A DNA stretch of 64,000 nucleotides from an uncultured Ruminococcus sp. (GCA_902787145.1 CADAEZ010000001.1:84813-148812); one strand, 5' to 3'; shown: positions 1-9,213, counted from the first letter of the stretch. The notes: generated by a model not told the origin, from the letters alone. Translations and numbers: made by a program.

Positions 1-465
1 CTTGCCCTTTGGCTGAAAGAGATCGCGCTTGTTGCGGACAGCCTCGTAAATCCTGTCGTAATCGCAAACGATACCGGCGAGGTCTACGGGGATGATAACC
101 TTGGTGTGTTCGTTGATAGCGGCTTCCATTTTGTCGTAGTCCATCTCGAAGGTGCCGGGCTTGCAGTCGATCATAACAGGCTTTGCGCCGACATGATATA
201 TAACGGAACAGGTGGCGGTGTATGTATATGCCGGGAGGATAACCTCGTCCTGAGGGCCTACTCCCAGAATACGCAGTGTCATCTCGGCACAGGAGGTCTG
301 TGACGAGAGACATACAGCCTGACCTGTGTGACAATATTCTCCTATTTTTTTCTCAAAAAGCTTTGTCTTTGGGCCGGTGGTTATCCAGCCGGATTCCAAA
401 ACTTCCTTGACTGCTTCGATTTCATCTTTACCTATATCAGGCGGTGAAAACGGAATATTCATCAT
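1..465 (-). CDS. DegT/DnrJ/EryC1/StrS-family aminotransferase, N-terminal part (cut by window edge)
   Basis: Reading the minus strand from an ATG ending at 465 (MMNIPFSPPDIGKDEIEAVK) gives 155 in-frame residues to the window edge. The start region (GWITTGPKTKLFEKK), the SSQTSCAEM stretch and the PAYTYTATC stretch are typical of PLP-dependent sugar aminotransferases that act on keto-sugar nucleotides. The catalytic lysine would lie outside the window. A weak GAGGG sequence precedes the start, and a second ATG follows directly at 462. It is probably linked to cell-surface sugar synthesis, as the neighbouring glycosyltransferase is also on this strand. The substrate cannot be told from this fragment. 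Confidence 0.85.
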   Translation of the reverse strand, partial: MMNIPFSPPDIGKDEIEAVKEVLESGWITTGPKTKLFEKKIGEYCHTGQAVCLSSQTSCAEMTLRILGVGPQDEVILPAYTYTATCSVIYHVGAKPVMIDCKPGTFEMDYDKMEAAINEHTKVIIPVDLAGIVCDYDRIYEAVRNKRDLFQPKGK

Positions 466-610
466 ACAAAAATTCCCTCTTTACCCATTTTAAATACAGA
501 TATAAATCCGAACATAAATATACACATATATTATACTACCAAAAGTGAAAAAAGTAAAGGGTTTTTTTCTTTATTAGAAACTTATTGCTCTTTTTGTCAG
601 TAATACACAA

Positions 611-642
611 AAAGAAACCGGTTCAAAACAAACTGAACCGGT
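611..642 (-). terminator. Rho-independent terminator of the GT2 gene
   Basis: A 9-bp perfect stem, ACCGGTTCA (617-625) with TGAACCGGT (634-642), lies just after the stop codon of the minus-strand glycosyltransferase. On the minus strand it is followed by TTTCTTTTTG. Confidence 0.8.
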
Positions 643-645
643 AAA

Positions 646-1584
646 TTATTTTTTTCTTGTTAAAATTTCCTTGGCGATATATATCGGGCGCTGTTTGCTC
701 TGGATATAGGTCTTGGCGAGATAAGAGCCGATGATTCCGATACAGAAAAGCTGGATTCCGCCGAGCAGGAGTATAAGCGCGACGATGGTGGCGTATCCGC
801 TGATTGCTACGTTGAACCAGATTCGCTGGATAACTACTACAATGAGGTAGACTATACTCGCGAAGGAGGTGAGCATACCCGTGTATGTAGCGAGCTTAAG
901 GGGCTTTGTAGAGAATGCCGAGATGCCCTCAAAGGCGTATCTTACAAGCTTAGTGAAGCTCCATTTTGTCTCGCCGGCGTTACGCTCCTGAACCTCATAG
1001 GGGATGTACTTTGTGTTAAAGCCGATCCAGCTGAAAATACCCTTGGAAAAGCGGTGGTACTCGCCCATTTCGAGAATAGCGTCGGCGACGCCTCTTGTAA
1101 AGGTGCGGAAGTCGCTTGCGTCGGCGTGGAGCTCAACCTCGCTGAGCTTGTTTATGAGCTTGTAGAAGCCCGACTTTAAGCCTGTCATTACCGAGCCTTC
1201 CTTGCGTTTGCTCTGGTAGGCGGCTACGCAGTCGTATTCGGGTTCATTCTCCAGAATTTCCATCATCTCGATTACGACCTCGGGGCGCTGTTGCATATCG
1301 GCGTCGATAAGCGATATGTAGTCGCCTTTGGAGTTCTTGATGCCGGCGTAGATGGCGCTCTCCTTGCCGAAGTTGCGGCTGAAGGATATTACGGTGATGT
1401 CGCTCTCGGTTTTTTCGTTATAGAGTTTCTTTAGTTTATCAATAGTTTTGTCACGGCTTCCGTCGTTTACAAATACAAATTCGTAGTCTATGTCGGTTTT
1501 TGAGAACGCTTTTACGCATTCCTCATAAAAAAGCTCGACGTTGTCCTCTTCGTTGTAACAGGGGACTATAAGTGATAATTTCAT
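646..1584 (-). CDS. Family 2 glycosyltransferase, polyprenyl-phosphate type (GtrB/DPM1-like)
   Basis: 312 residues. The GT-A domain starts at residue 1 (LSLIVPCYNEEDNVELF), has the nucleotide-binding ISLIDADMQQRPEV stretch near residue 95, and ends with two hydrophobic segments near residues 230-255 and 265-290. This is the layout of enzymes that load a sugar from a nucleotide donor onto undecaprenyl phosphate at the inner membrane face (GtrB, YfdH). The product would feed cell-wall or polysaccharide glycosylation. The gene lies downstream of no obvious partner flippase (GtrA), so the acceptor pathway is unknown. Confidence 0.88.
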   Translation of the reverse strand: MKLSLIVPCYNEEDNVELFYEECVKAFSKTDIDYEFVFVNDGSRDKTIDKLKKLYNEKTESDITVISFSRNFGKESAIYAGIKNSKGDYISLIDADMQQRPEVVIEMMEILENEPEYDCVAAYQSKRKEGSVMTGLKSGFYKLINKLSEVELHADASDFRTFTRGVADAILEMGEYHRFSKGIFSWIGFNTKYIPYEVQERNAGETKWSFTKLVRYAFEGISAFSTKPLKLATYTGMLTSFASIVYLIVVVIQRIWFNVAISGYATIVALILLLGGIQLFCIGIIGSYLAKTYIQSKQRPIYIAKEILTRKK

Positions 1585-1654
1585 ACCTTTTGCCTCTTTT
1601 CGGTTTTTCCTTTCTAATTTTACACATAATGAGGCCGTATGTCAAATGAAAGTG

Positions 1655-1683
1655 TTGTTTTATATTGATTTTTATGGTAAAAT
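1655..1683 (+). promoter_or_regulatory. Promoter of the methionine operon
   Basis: TTGTTT (1655-1660), a 17-nt spacer and TAAAAT (1678-1683), about 35 bp before the metF start. No S-box or cobalamin riboswitch fits in the short leader. Confidence 0.55.
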
Positions 1684-1716
1684 CTAAAGAGCGACTTGAT
1701 TTATGAGGTGATACTT

Positions 1717-2574
1717 ATGAATATTATGGATTTATATAAAGATGACAAGACGGTTTTGTCGTTCGAGGTGTTTCCACCCAAGAAAACCTCGCCGATAGAA
1801 TCTGTTTACGGAGCGCTGGAGGAGCTTTGCGCGCTTGATCCGGCGTATATCAGCGTTACCTACGGAGCCGGCGGAACCGCTGCCGACAATACCTGCGCCA
1901 TTGCTTCGAAGATTAAACACGACTACGGTGTTGAGGCTATCGCTCACCTTACCTGCGTAAACAATACAAAGGACGAGGTGCGTGAGGTTTTGCGCCAGTT
2001 TAAGGAGAACGACATCGAGAATATACTGGCGTTGCGCGGAGACATTGTTCCCGGGGTTGAGCCGAAGAAGGACTTTGCCCACGCGAGCGACCTGGCGGAG
2101 TTTATACGCGATTTTGGCGGATTCAATATTGCCGGAGCGTGTTATCCTGAGGTTCACCCGGATTCAAAGGACGAGGTGGAGGATATAATCAACCTTAAGA
2201 AGAAGGTTGACGCCGGAGCAGAGCTGCTGATTTCTCAGCTTTTCTTCGACAACAACAGCTTTTATGAATTCGAAAAACGCTGTCGCCTCGCGGGGATTAA
2301 CGTCCCGATAGAGGCCGGTATTATGCCTGTTGTTAATAAAAACCAGATTCAGAGAATGGTTTCGATGTGCGGAGCGTCACTTCCGGCAAAATTTTCGCGT
2401 ATTATGAACCGCTTTGAACATAATCCCGAAGCGCTCAGAGACGCGGGAATCGCCTATGCCGTCGACCAGTGCGTCGACCTTATCGCCAACGGTGTAAGCG
2501 GAATACACCTGTACACTATGAACAATCCTTACGTGGCGCGCAAGATTACCGAGGCTATCGGAAAATTGATATGA
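1717..2574 (+). CDS. metF: Methylenetetrahydrofolate reductase
   Basis: About 285 residues. It reduces 5,10-methylene-THF to 5-methyl-THF with an FAD cofactor and supplies the methyl group to the cobalamin-dependent methionine synthase two genes downstream. The FEVFPPK N-terminal motif, AYISVTYGAGG, ENILALRGD and the QLFFDNNSFYEF stretch are family hallmarks. I chose ATG 1717 over an in-frame TTG at 1696, because GAGGTG at 1705-1710 is placed correctly only for the ATG. Its stop overlaps the next start (ATGA at 2571), so translation is probably coupled. Confidence 0.95.
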   Translation: MNIMDLYKDDKTVLSFEVFPPKKTSPIESVYGALEELCALDPAYISVTYGAGGTAADNTCAIASKIKHDYGVEAIAHLTCVNNTKDEVREVLRQFKENDIENILALRGDIVPGVEPKKDFAHASDLAEFIRDFGGFNIAGACYPEVHPDSKDEVEDIINLKKKVDAGAELLISQLFFDNNSFYEFEKRCRLAGINVPIEAGIMPVVNKNQIQRMVSMCGASLPAKFSRIMNRFEHNPEALRDAGIAYAVDQCVDLIANGVSGIHLYTMNNPYVARKITEAIGKLI

Positions 2575-3212
2575 CAGACATTACTATTAACAGAGAAGAA
2601 GTCTTGCGTTACCTTGGCGGCGCCGATACCAAGCCCGATTCCTCGATGTACGCTTTGCTTGACGAGTGTGAAAAGGAGTTGTCGGACGCCGCGGCCGCAA
2701 AGTATTTGTATAAAAAAGTAAAGCTTGCGGACAGCGGACTGCTGCTCGGCGAGGATATAAAAAAACATCTTGCGGGCTGCGAGTTCGGTTATGCGGTTTG
2801 CGCTACTCTGGGAGCTTCGGTCGACAGGCTGATTCGCTCCGCGCAGATAAGCGATATGGCAAAGGCGGTTGTGCTGGACGCTATGGCGAGCGCGGCTGTC
2901 GAGAGCGTATGCGCTCAGGTTGACGAGATTATCGCGGACGAGAACAAGGGTAAATACCTTACGTGGAGGTTTGCGCCGGGCTATGGTGATTATCCGATTG
3001 AGCTGCAACAGAAGCTTTTGACCATGCTGGATGCTCCGAGGAAAATCGGACTTTGCGCAAGCAGCGAATATTTGCTTACTCCGTCAAAATCCGTAACCTC
3101 GGTACTCGGGGTAAGCGAGTCGCCGGTTGAGGCCGGGCGCAGGGGATGCGCTGTGTGCAATATGGCGAAAACATGTAAATTCAGAAAGGCTGGAACACGC
3201 TGTGAATTTTAG
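2571..3212 (+). CDS. Stand-alone B12-dependent methionine synthase activation-domain protein
   Basis: 213 residues from ATG 2571, which overlaps the metF stop by four bases. The RFAPGYGDYPIELQQ stretch and TPSKSVTSVLGVS match the AdoMet-dependent activation domain that is fused to the C-terminus of E. coli MetH. Here it is a separate polypeptide, and the adjacent MetH lacks this domain. The likely role is to bind AdoMet and help reductively remethylate oxidised cob(II)alamin in MetH. The C-terminus is rich in cysteine (CAVCNMAKTCKFRK...C), which often appears in clostridial versions. The function of those cysteines is unknown; metal binding is a guess. Confidence 0.9.
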   Translation: MTDITINREEVLRYLGGADTKPDSSMYALLDECEKELSDAAAAKYLYKKVKLADSGLLLGEDIKKHLAGCEFGYAVCATLGASVDRLIRSAQISDMAKAVVLDAMASAAVESVCAQVDEIIADENKGKYLTWRFAPGYGDYPIELQQKLLTMLDAPRKIGLCASSEYLLTPSKSVTSVLGVSESPVEAGRRGCAVCNMAKTCKFRKAGTRCEF

Positions 3213-5565
3213 AGAATGTTTAAAGAACGACTTTATAATCCTTGACGGAGCGACGGGTACAATGCTCCAGAAAAGCGGGCTTAAGCTTGGCGAAATCCCG
3301 GAGACACTCAACATTACTCGCCCCGAAGTCGTAAAGAAAATACATAAAGACTATATCGCCGCGGGAACGCAGATTATAACTACAAATACCTTCGGCGCTA
3401 ACAGATACAAGATGAAGGACAGCGGATTCAGCGTTGAGGAGCTGATAGGCGCCGCAGTCAGAAATGCTCGGGATGCGGCGGACGGAAAGGCGCTCGTCGC
3501 GCTCGAAATCGGCCCTATCGGTCAGCTTTTGGAGCCTGCGGGTTCGCTGAGCTTTGACGAGGCATACGATTATTTCCGGGAGGAAATTCTCGCGGGGACG
3601 GATGTTGACGTTATCTTCTTCGAGACCTTTACAGATCTTTCGGAGGTTAAGGCAGGCGTGCTCGCCGCTAAGGAAAACAGCGACAAGCCCGTGGTTGTTT
3701 CGATGACCTTCGAGGGCAACGGACGTACCTTTGCCGGTGTCAGCGTAGCTTCGGCGGCGCTTACGCTTGAGGGGCTCGGAGTTGACGCTGTGGGCGTAAA
3801 CTGCTCGCTCGGTCCCGACGAGCTGACGCCGATTGTCGAGGAGTTTACCAAATGGACCAATCTGCCGGTTTTTGTTAAGCCGAACGCCGGTCTGCCGGAT
3901 CCAAACAGCAATACCTACAATGTGTTGCCGGAGGATTTTGCGCGTAGTATGAGCCGCATTATCGACTTTGGCTCGGTAAAGCTGGTCGGCGGATGCTGCG
4001 GCACAACTCCGGAATATATCGAAAAGCTGACAGAGGTCGTAAAAACTAAAAAGTATAAAAAAGCGGAACATAACAAAGATACAGCCGTTTGTTCGGCGAC
4101 GACTGTCGTGGAGCTAAGTGAGCCGAGGATTATCGGCGAGAGAATCAATCCAACAGGCAAAAAGCTGTTTAAGGAAGCGCTTAAAAATAACGATATAGAC
4201 TACATCCTCAGTCAGGCGATAAGCCAGGTTAACGCCGGGGCGGATATACTGGATGTCAACGTCGGTCTGCCTGAGATAGACGAAAAACAGATGATGGTTC
4301 GCGTAATAAAGGCTTTGCAGTCTGTGGTTGATGTACCGTTACAAATTGACAGCACAAAGCCGGAGGTTATCGAAGCTGCGCTCAGGATTTATAACGGCAA
4401 GCCGATCGTAAACTCCGTAAACGGCGAGGAAAAATCGCTTGCGTCAGTACTTCCTCTCGTAAAAAAATACGGCGCGTCGGTAATCGGACTTACGCTCGAC
4501 GAAAACGGAATCCCCAAAACCGCCGAGGGAAGATTCAAAATAGCCGAAAGAATCGTAAACAGGGCTAAGGCGATTGGTATCAATCCGAAGGACGTATATA
4601 TTGACTGTCTTACGCTGACTGTATCCGCGGAGCAGGAGGGATGCGAGCAGACGCTCACCGCGCTAAAAAGAGTGAGGGATGAGTTGGGATGCAAGACTTG
4701 TCTGGGTGTTTCGAACATAAGCTTCGGTCTGCCGAACCGCGAGCTTGTTAACCATATCTTCCTTACTATGGCGCTGCAAAACGGACTTACGCTGCCGATT
4801 ATCAATCCCAACGACGAGGCTATGACAGGCGCTGTGATGGCGTATAAGGTGCTCGCGAATATCGACAAAAACTCGGTAAAATATATTGAAAAATACAATA
4901 ACGCCAAGCCGGAGAAACCAAAGGTTATCAGCTCGCGCGTAACGCTTGACGACGCGGTTATAAGCGGACTTAAAAACGAGGCGTCCGGGCTTACAAATAA
5001 TTTGCTCAAGGATACAGACGCTATGAAAATCGTCAATGAGATTCTTATTCCGGCTCTTGACAAGGTCGGAGCGGATTTTGAGAAGGGCAGAATTTTTCTT
5101 CCGCAGCTTATTCAAAGCGCTAACACAGCGCAGGTGTGCTTTGACGAGATAAAAAAACACCTTACGAAAACCGACGGCGCGCCTGTATCCAAGGGAAAAA
5201 TTATACTCGCTACGGTTAAAGGAGATATCCACGATATCGGCAAAAATATAGTCAAGGTTCTGCTGGACAACTATGGATATACCGTGGTTGACCTTGGACG
5301 TGACGTTGAGCCTCAGTTGGTTGTTGATACGGCGATAGAGCAGAATATAAGGCTTATCGGACTATCCGCGCTGATGACAACAACTCTCGGCAGTATGGAG
5401 GACACGATTGCCCTCGTCAGGAATACCGAAGGTCTGGAAAGCTGTAAGATAATGGTTGGCGGAGCGGTACTCACACCCGAATACGCCGAGAAAATCGGAG
5501 CGGATTATTATTGCCGCGACGCAAAGGAGAGCGTAGATACGGCTAAGACAGTTTTCGGAAGCTGA
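3202..5565 (+). CDS. metH: Cobalamin-dependent methionine synthase, lacking the activation domain
   Basis: About 787 residues from GTG 3202, which overlaps the previous gene by 11 bp; an AGAAAGG lies about 12 nt upstream, so the start is fairly but not fully certain. Domains in order: homocysteine/zinc domain (ILDGATGTMLQ; zinc-ligand candidates Cys201, Cys265 and Cys266 in GVNCS and GGCCGTT); pterin/methyl-THF domain (about 320-580; IIGERINPTGKK, QIDSTKPEVIEAAL); and cobalamin cap plus binding domain with the DxHxxG motif GDIHDIGKN, His near residue 677. The family's fourth domain (activation) is absent and is supplied by the upstream gene. It transfers the methyl group from methyl-THF to homocysteine. 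Confidence 0.95.
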   Translation: MNFRECLKNDFIILDGATGTMLQKSGLKLGEIPETLNITRPEVVKKIHKDYIAAGTQIITTNTFGANRYKMKDSGFSVEELIGAAVRNARDAADGKALVALEIGPIGQLLEPAGSLSFDEAYDYFREEILAGTDVDVIFFETFTDLSEVKAGVLAAKENSDKPVVVSMTFEGNGRTFAGVSVASAALTLEGLGVDAVGVNCSLGPDELTPIVEEFTKWTNLPVFVKPNAGLPDPNSNTYNVLPEDFARSMSRIIDFGSVKLVGGCCGTTPEYIEKLTEVVKTKKYKKAEHNKDTAVCSATTVVELSEPRIIGERINPTGKKLFKEALKNNDIDYILSQAISQVNAGADILDVNVGLPEIDEKQMMVRVIKALQSVVDVPLQIDSTKPEVIEAALRIYNGKPIVNSVNGEEKSLASVLPLVKKYGASVIGLTLDENGIPKTAEGRFKIAERIVNRAKAIGINPKDVYIDCLTLTVSAEQEGCEQTLTALKRVRDELGCKTCLGVSNISFGLPNRELVNHIFLTMALQNGLTLPIINPNDEAMTGAVMAYKVLANIDKNSVKYIEKYNNAKPEKPKVISSRVTLDDAVISGLKNEASGLTNNLLKDTDAMKIVNEILIPALDKVGADFEKGRIFLPQLIQSANTAQVCFDEIKKHLTKTDGAPVSKGKIILATVKGDIHDIGKNIVKVLLDNYGYTVVDLGRDVEPQLVVDTAIEQNIRLIGLSALMTTTLGSMEDTIALVRNTEGLESCKIMVGGAVLTPEYAEKIGADYYCRDAKESVDTAKTVFGS

Positions 5566-5578
5566 GAGAATAACAACG

Positions 5579-5618
5579 AGTTCATCAACGACAAACCCGC
5601 CGTTGATGAACTTTTAAT
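5579..5618 (+). terminator. Terminator of the metF-metH operon
   Basis: A 12-bp perfect stem, AGTTCATCAACG (5579-5590) with CGTTGATGAACT (5601-5612), followed by TTTAATAT, directly after the metH stop. Confidence 0.8.
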
Positions 5619-5732
5619 ATCTATAAACTTTTCCAAAGGCGGCATTGGCTGTCGCGGCTCGCGACAAACAAGTTTTCTGATTAAGATTATATTGTCCGCT
5701 CAGTTTCTGCTTTGCAGAACGAGCGATGACTG

Positions 5733-5770
5733 AAAAAATGAGCACAGCAAAAGCTGTGCTCATTTTTTTG
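5733..5770. terminator. Second, bidirectional terminator between metH and the asparaginase gene
   Basis: A perfect 11-bp stem, ATGAGCACAGC (5738-5748) with GCTGTGCTCAT (5753-5763), an AAAA loop, a T-run on the plus side and an A-run upstream that serves the minus strand. The rest of the 5566-6001 gap is AT-rich and I see no gene in it. Confidence 0.8.
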
Positions 5771-6001
5771 GATGAAATTGTGTGAATGCACTTATCGCGG
5801 TGATGATTTTTACATCTCTCGTGTGCAATTATATTATATTAGATATCCAAGCCGAAATCAACAATTCTAGCATAATGTAATTGCGTATGGAGAAACTGTA
5901 AGGGTTAATTCTTTATTGAATTAATGAGAAACAAAAGAGTAACATTTTGTTACGAACAAGCGTTCTAAAATTAAAATAGTATTACAAGACGTTACAAACC
6001 A

Positions 6002-6907
6002 CTATATATTGTAGTTAAGACCGTTGTCAGACACTACCCATAGTTTCATATAAGCGTAGATTGGCGAGGTCTCAGGGAGGACACGGATGCCTAATTCATC
6101 GAAAAGTCGAATGCTTTCATAGGGTTCCTCACTGCCCGCGCCGGTGAGGTAGATGGGCGCCTTGCATGCCTTGCAGAACTCCACAAAATCATGGTTGTAG
6201 GTTGGCAGAGTGCCGGAATGATAGGATTCTATTAGCACGGCTTTGGCGCCGAAGGCCTCGGGATATCTCATTCCCGCGTGAGCCTTTATCCACAGTACAG
6301 ACGAAAGGCGGTTGAGCTTGAATATACCATAGCTGTCTTTTTCAAAATCGCGGATAAGGCGGATGAATGTGTCGTCCTCGAAGCGTCCGAACGGGCCTAT
6401 CGTCGAGCGAATGCTGTCGTCATAGGGAAGATGTGGCAGAAGGTGGCTCGCGAGAAAGATTTCGGAAGATGACCCTGTGTTTTTGTAGCTTACGAACACT
6501 CCGCCGATTTTCTTTTTGATAAACTCAACGGCGTATTTCATATTATCATGTCCGTTAGCTCTTGGATCGCTCAGGATAAAGTTGCTGGACACCAGAACTA
6601 TCGGAATATTGATGTCTCCGTATGCGAGCGCCAGAGCCGCCGCCGAATACTGAAGCGTGTCAGTGCCGTGGGTGACGATAATTCCGTCATAGAGCTCCTC
6701 CAGCAGCCTGTCGTTGACACAGCTTACGAGCTTGGAGATATAATCACCGTCGAGGTGCTCGGATAAAGTGGAATACGGCTCAAACGCCGTGATATCGGCG
6801 TCGATATCCCTTAGCAGTTCGTTGTTCTGAGCCTGGGAGGTAGTGATATAACCGTCCTTAAAAGTGCTTCCTATTGTTCCGCCTGTAAAGATAACCGCAA
6901 GTTTCAT
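6002..6907 (-). CDS. Type I (cytosolic) L-asparaginase
   Basis: 301 residues without a signal peptide. It hydrolyses L-asparagine to aspartate and ammonia. Both active-site threonine motifs are present: TGGTIGS at residues 8-14 and HGTDT at 80-84. The following SDPRANGHDN stretch fits the third conserved block. The end is slightly shorter than the roughly 330-residue AnsA average. It starts 10 bp after the stop of the upstream Fn3 gene on the same strand, so the two are probably cotranscribed, although their functions do not obviously connect. Confidence 0.9.
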   Translation of the reverse strand: MKLAVIFTGGTIGSTFKDGYITTSQAQNNELLRDIDADITAFEPYSTLSEHLDGDYISKLVSCVNDRLLEELYDGIIVTHGTDTLQYSAAALALAYGDINIPIVLVSSNFILSDPRANGHDNMKYAVEFIKKKIGGVFVSYKNTGSSSEIFLASHLLPHLPYDDSIRSTIGPFGRFEDDTFIRLIRDFEKDSYGIFKLNRLSSVLWIKAHAGMRYPEAFGAKAVLIESYHSGTLPTYNHDFVEFCKACKAPIYLTGAGSEEPYESIRLFDELGIRVLPETSPIYAYMKLWVVSDNGLNYNI

Positions 6908-6917
6908 ATTAGTACCC

Positions 6918-7778
6918 TTATTTTACTGTTACTATAATATTTACTGTTTTTTTCTTGTTGTTTTTATATACGCCGGGCTGTACTGTCGCGAGGACTGTCG
7001 CTGTGCCCTTTTTGACGCCTTTGAAGATACCGAAGGAGTCGACCTTGACGATTTTTGTATTAAGAGACTTCCAGCTTACCAGGCCTGTGGCAAAGTATTT
7101 GTCGAGTTTCTCGTAGATGTCTCTGTAGTCAGAGCCTTTCTTGATTGTCAGCGTCATAGGCGCGTCTGTCTTTCTGTCGTAATAGCCGTAAATGTCGTGA
7201 GCCTGAGAGCTTTTCGCGGACTTGCTCTTGCCGTTTACCGCAACAACATAGTATTTGTAGGATTCAATGCTCTTAAGCCCTGTGTCGAGGTATTGTCTCT
7301 TTGCCGAGGCTGCGACAGTCGCTATTTTGGAGAAGCTGTTTTTTGACTTTACCGAGCGATATAGCTTGTAGGACTTAGCGCCTTTGACCTTTGACCATTT
7401 TAGGAGAATGCCCTTCATATCAAAGGTCTCGGCTGCCGTCAGATTCTTGGCGGGTTTAAGGTATTTTATATTGACCGCTTTGGAGTATTTTCCGGAGCCT
7501 TTTACCTTAAAGGTGTATGTTTTGCCGGCAGCCGGCTTTTTGAAGCTGAACTTTGTCTTTGAGCCGGAGTATACTTTTTTATAGCCGGAGCCTTTTTTGT
7601 ACATCAGTGTGTATGTTTTTGTGCCCTTTATCTTGCTCCATTTGAGGGATATGGATTTTGACTTGTTCGAGGCCTTGAGCGTCGGAGTCTTTGTCTTAGC
7701 CGCGGAGAAAATGGTAGCTGAGCTCATAACAATCGCCGCGGATAAAAGCGCGGAAGCGATTATTCTTATTGTTTTCAT
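6918..7778 (-). CDS. Secreted Fn3/Big2-domain protein
   Basis: About 286 residues. I set the start at the ATG ending at 7778, because AAGGTG lies just upstream; an in-frame GTG at 7787 is part of that ribosome site. The signal peptide (about 1-27: TIRIIASALLSAAIVMSSATIFSA) is followed by two Fn3-like modules (each with the ISLKWSKIKGTKTYTLM or ILLKWSKVKGAKSYKLY pattern) and a C-terminal Big2-like module (SLNTKIVKVDSFGIFKGVKKGTATV). It is lysine-rich and basic throughout, which suits binding to the anionic cell wall. There is no sorting signal. It probably has a structural or adhesive role outside the cell. Confidence 0.75.
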   Translation of the reverse strand: MKTIRIIASALLSAAIVMSSATIFSAAKTKTPTLKASNKSKSISLKWSKIKGTKTYTLMYKKGSGYKKVYSGSKTKFSFKKPAAGKTYTFKVKGSGKYSKAVNIKYLKPAKNLTAAETFDMKGILLKWSKVKGAKSYKLYRSVKSKNSFSKIATVAASAKRQYLDTGLKSIESYKYYVVAVNGKSKSAKSSQAHDIYGYYDRKTDAPMTLTIKKGSDYRDIYEKLDKYFATGLVSWKSLNTKIVKVDSFGIFKGVKKGTATVLATVQPGVYKNNKKKTVNIIVTVK

Positions 7779-7924
7779 AAAATTCACCTTATTTCCGATT
7801 GTGTTAAGGCAAAACGCATATGCGGATTGCGCAGTGTTGCTTTAATATTATATTATCACATTAAAATCAAGAAATCTACTGTTTTTTAAAGGAAAATAAA
7901 ATAATAAAGAAAATAGAAAAAGAA

Positions 7925-7950
7925 AAGGGATTGCCGTTCGGCAATCCCTT
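7925..7950 (-). terminator. Terminator of the 391-aa Fn3 gene
   Basis: A perfect 12-bp inverted repeat, AAGGGATTGCCG (7925-7936) with CGGCAATCCCTT (7939-7950), lies 17 bp past the minus-strand stop and is followed on that strand by TTCTTTTTC. Confidence 0.85.
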
Positions 7951-7966
7951 GGTAGTTAATTACTGA

Positions 7967-9142
7967 TTAAGCAACTGTTACGTCAACATAAGCAACGCCT
8001 GAAGCGAGCTTGTTGCCGAAGTCGTAGCCTTCGCCTGCGAGTGCAGCGTTGAGGAGATCAGCAACAGTCTTGTTGAACTTAATCTCGATCTTAGCTGTAC
8101 CTGCCTTAACAGCTTTGAATGTGAGGTCGTCGTTAAGTGTTACAACGTCCTTACCCTCTACTACTGTAACTTCGTATGAAGAACCTGCGGCAGCAGCCTT
8201 AACTGCGTCAGCAGCTACCTTACCCTCTGTGTAGGACTCGCCAACCTTGAGGTTTACGATAGCGTGTACGTTACCGTCTACTGTCTTGTAGCTACCCTCA
8301 GGAACGAAACCGAACTTAACAGGTGTAGCGATAGACTTAACAGAACCCTTAGTAGCAACTACGCTGTAGTTGTAAACTGTGATGTTCTTAGCGTCCGGAG
8401 TTACAACGAAAGATGTTGTCTTAACATCTGTAGTCTTGCCTGTGTTATCAGTTACCTTGTAACCTGTAGCGCCCTTAACAGCAGCCCATGAAAGTGTAAC
8501 TGTCTTCTGGTTCTTGGCTGTAGTAGCCTTTACAGCGCTTACGGCAGCAAGGTATGTAACCTTTGCTGTAGCCTTGGAAGCAACAGACTTGGACTTACCG
8601 TTAACAGCCTTTACAGCGTATGCTGTAGGTGTGCCTGACTCAGCCTTTGTATCAGTGTAGTTGACCTTACCGGTAACGGTTGCTACCTTAGCGAACTTAC
8701 CTGTAGTCTTCTTGAATACCTGATACTTCTTAGCGCCCTTAACCTTTTTCCATGTGAGCTTGATGCCGTTTGATACAGCCTTTGCGGAAGAGATAACAGG
8801 CTTTGTGAGTCTTGTTACCTTAACCTTCTTTGAAGCCTTGCTTTTTGCAGAACCCTTGATTGCTTTTACGCAATACTTATAAGTCTTTCCGGCCTTAGCC
8901 TTCTTATCGGTATACTTAGCCTTCTTAACAGTCTTGATAGCCTTCTTGCCCCTGTATACCTTATACTTCTTGGCACCCTTAACCTTTTTCCATGAAATCT
9001 TGATGCCCTTTGTAACGTTAACAGCCTTAACCTTTGTAGGTTTCTTAACTGTCGCAGCAGAAGCAGATACGCCGCCGATAGCAAGTGTAGAAGCTACCAT
9101 TACGGTTGCGAGAGCTCCGCTGATAATCTTTGATGTTCTCAT
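7967..9142 (-). CDS. Abundant secreted Fn3-repeat protein
   Basis: 391 residues with a clear signal peptide (residues 1-29, ending GVSASA-A). Three Fn3-like modules repeat the pattern IKISWKKVKGAKKYKVY, IKLTWKKVKGAKKYQVF and VTLSWAAVKGATGYKV, followed by a C-terminal domain of about 110 residues ending in a Big2-like strand pattern (LTFKAVKAGTAKIEIKF). Lysine is very frequent. Ribosome site AAAGGAGG, a near-consensus promoter and narrow codon choice (GCT, AAG, GTT, ACC) suggest high expression. It is paralogous in style to the gene at 6918. Probably a cell-wall-associated structural protein; no enzymatic motif seen. Confidence 0.78.
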   Translation of the reverse strand: MRTSKIISGALATVMVASTLAIGGVSASAATVKKPTKVKAVNVTKGIKISWKKVKGAKKYKVYRGKKAIKTVKKAKYTDKKAKAGKTYKYCVKAIKGSAKSKASKKVKVTRLTKPVISSAKAVSNGIKLTWKKVKGAKKYQVFKKTTGKFAKVATVTGKVNYTDTKAESGTPTAYAVKAVNGKSKSVASKATAKVTYLAAVSAVKATTAKNQKTVTLSWAAVKGATGYKVTDNTGKTTDVKTTSFVVTPDAKNITVYNYSVVATKGSVKSIATPVKFGFVPEGSYKTVDGNVHAIVNLKVGESYTEGKVAADAVKAAAAGSSYEVTVVEGKDVVTLNDDLTFKAVKAGTAKIEIKFNKTVADLLNAALAGEGYDFGNKLASGVAYVDVTVA

Positions 9143-9184
9143 TGGATATTCCTCCTTTTAAATTTTCAGATAACAACCTTATCA

Positions 9185-9213
9185 AGTATATCATAACAAC
9201 GATGCAAATGCAA
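9185..9213 (-). promoter_or_regulatory. Promoter of the 391-aa Fn3 gene
   Basis: On the minus strand, -35 TTGCAT (complement of 9208-9213), a 17-nt spacer and -10 TATACT (complement of 9185-9190), about 45 bp before the start codon. Confidence 0.6.

Noticed and set aside
106-303. Plus-strand open frame of 65 codons
   Set aside because: It is the complement of the DegT aminotransferase fragment, which has clear family motifs; no ribosome site was seen.
1585-1716. S-box or cobalamin riboswitch before metF
   Set aside because: The leader after the likely promoter is only about 35 nt, too short for either element.
5619-6001. Small gene or tRNA in the metH-asparaginase gap
   Set aside because: Only terminators and AT-rich sequence are visible; no open frame with a ribosome site and no cloverleaf.
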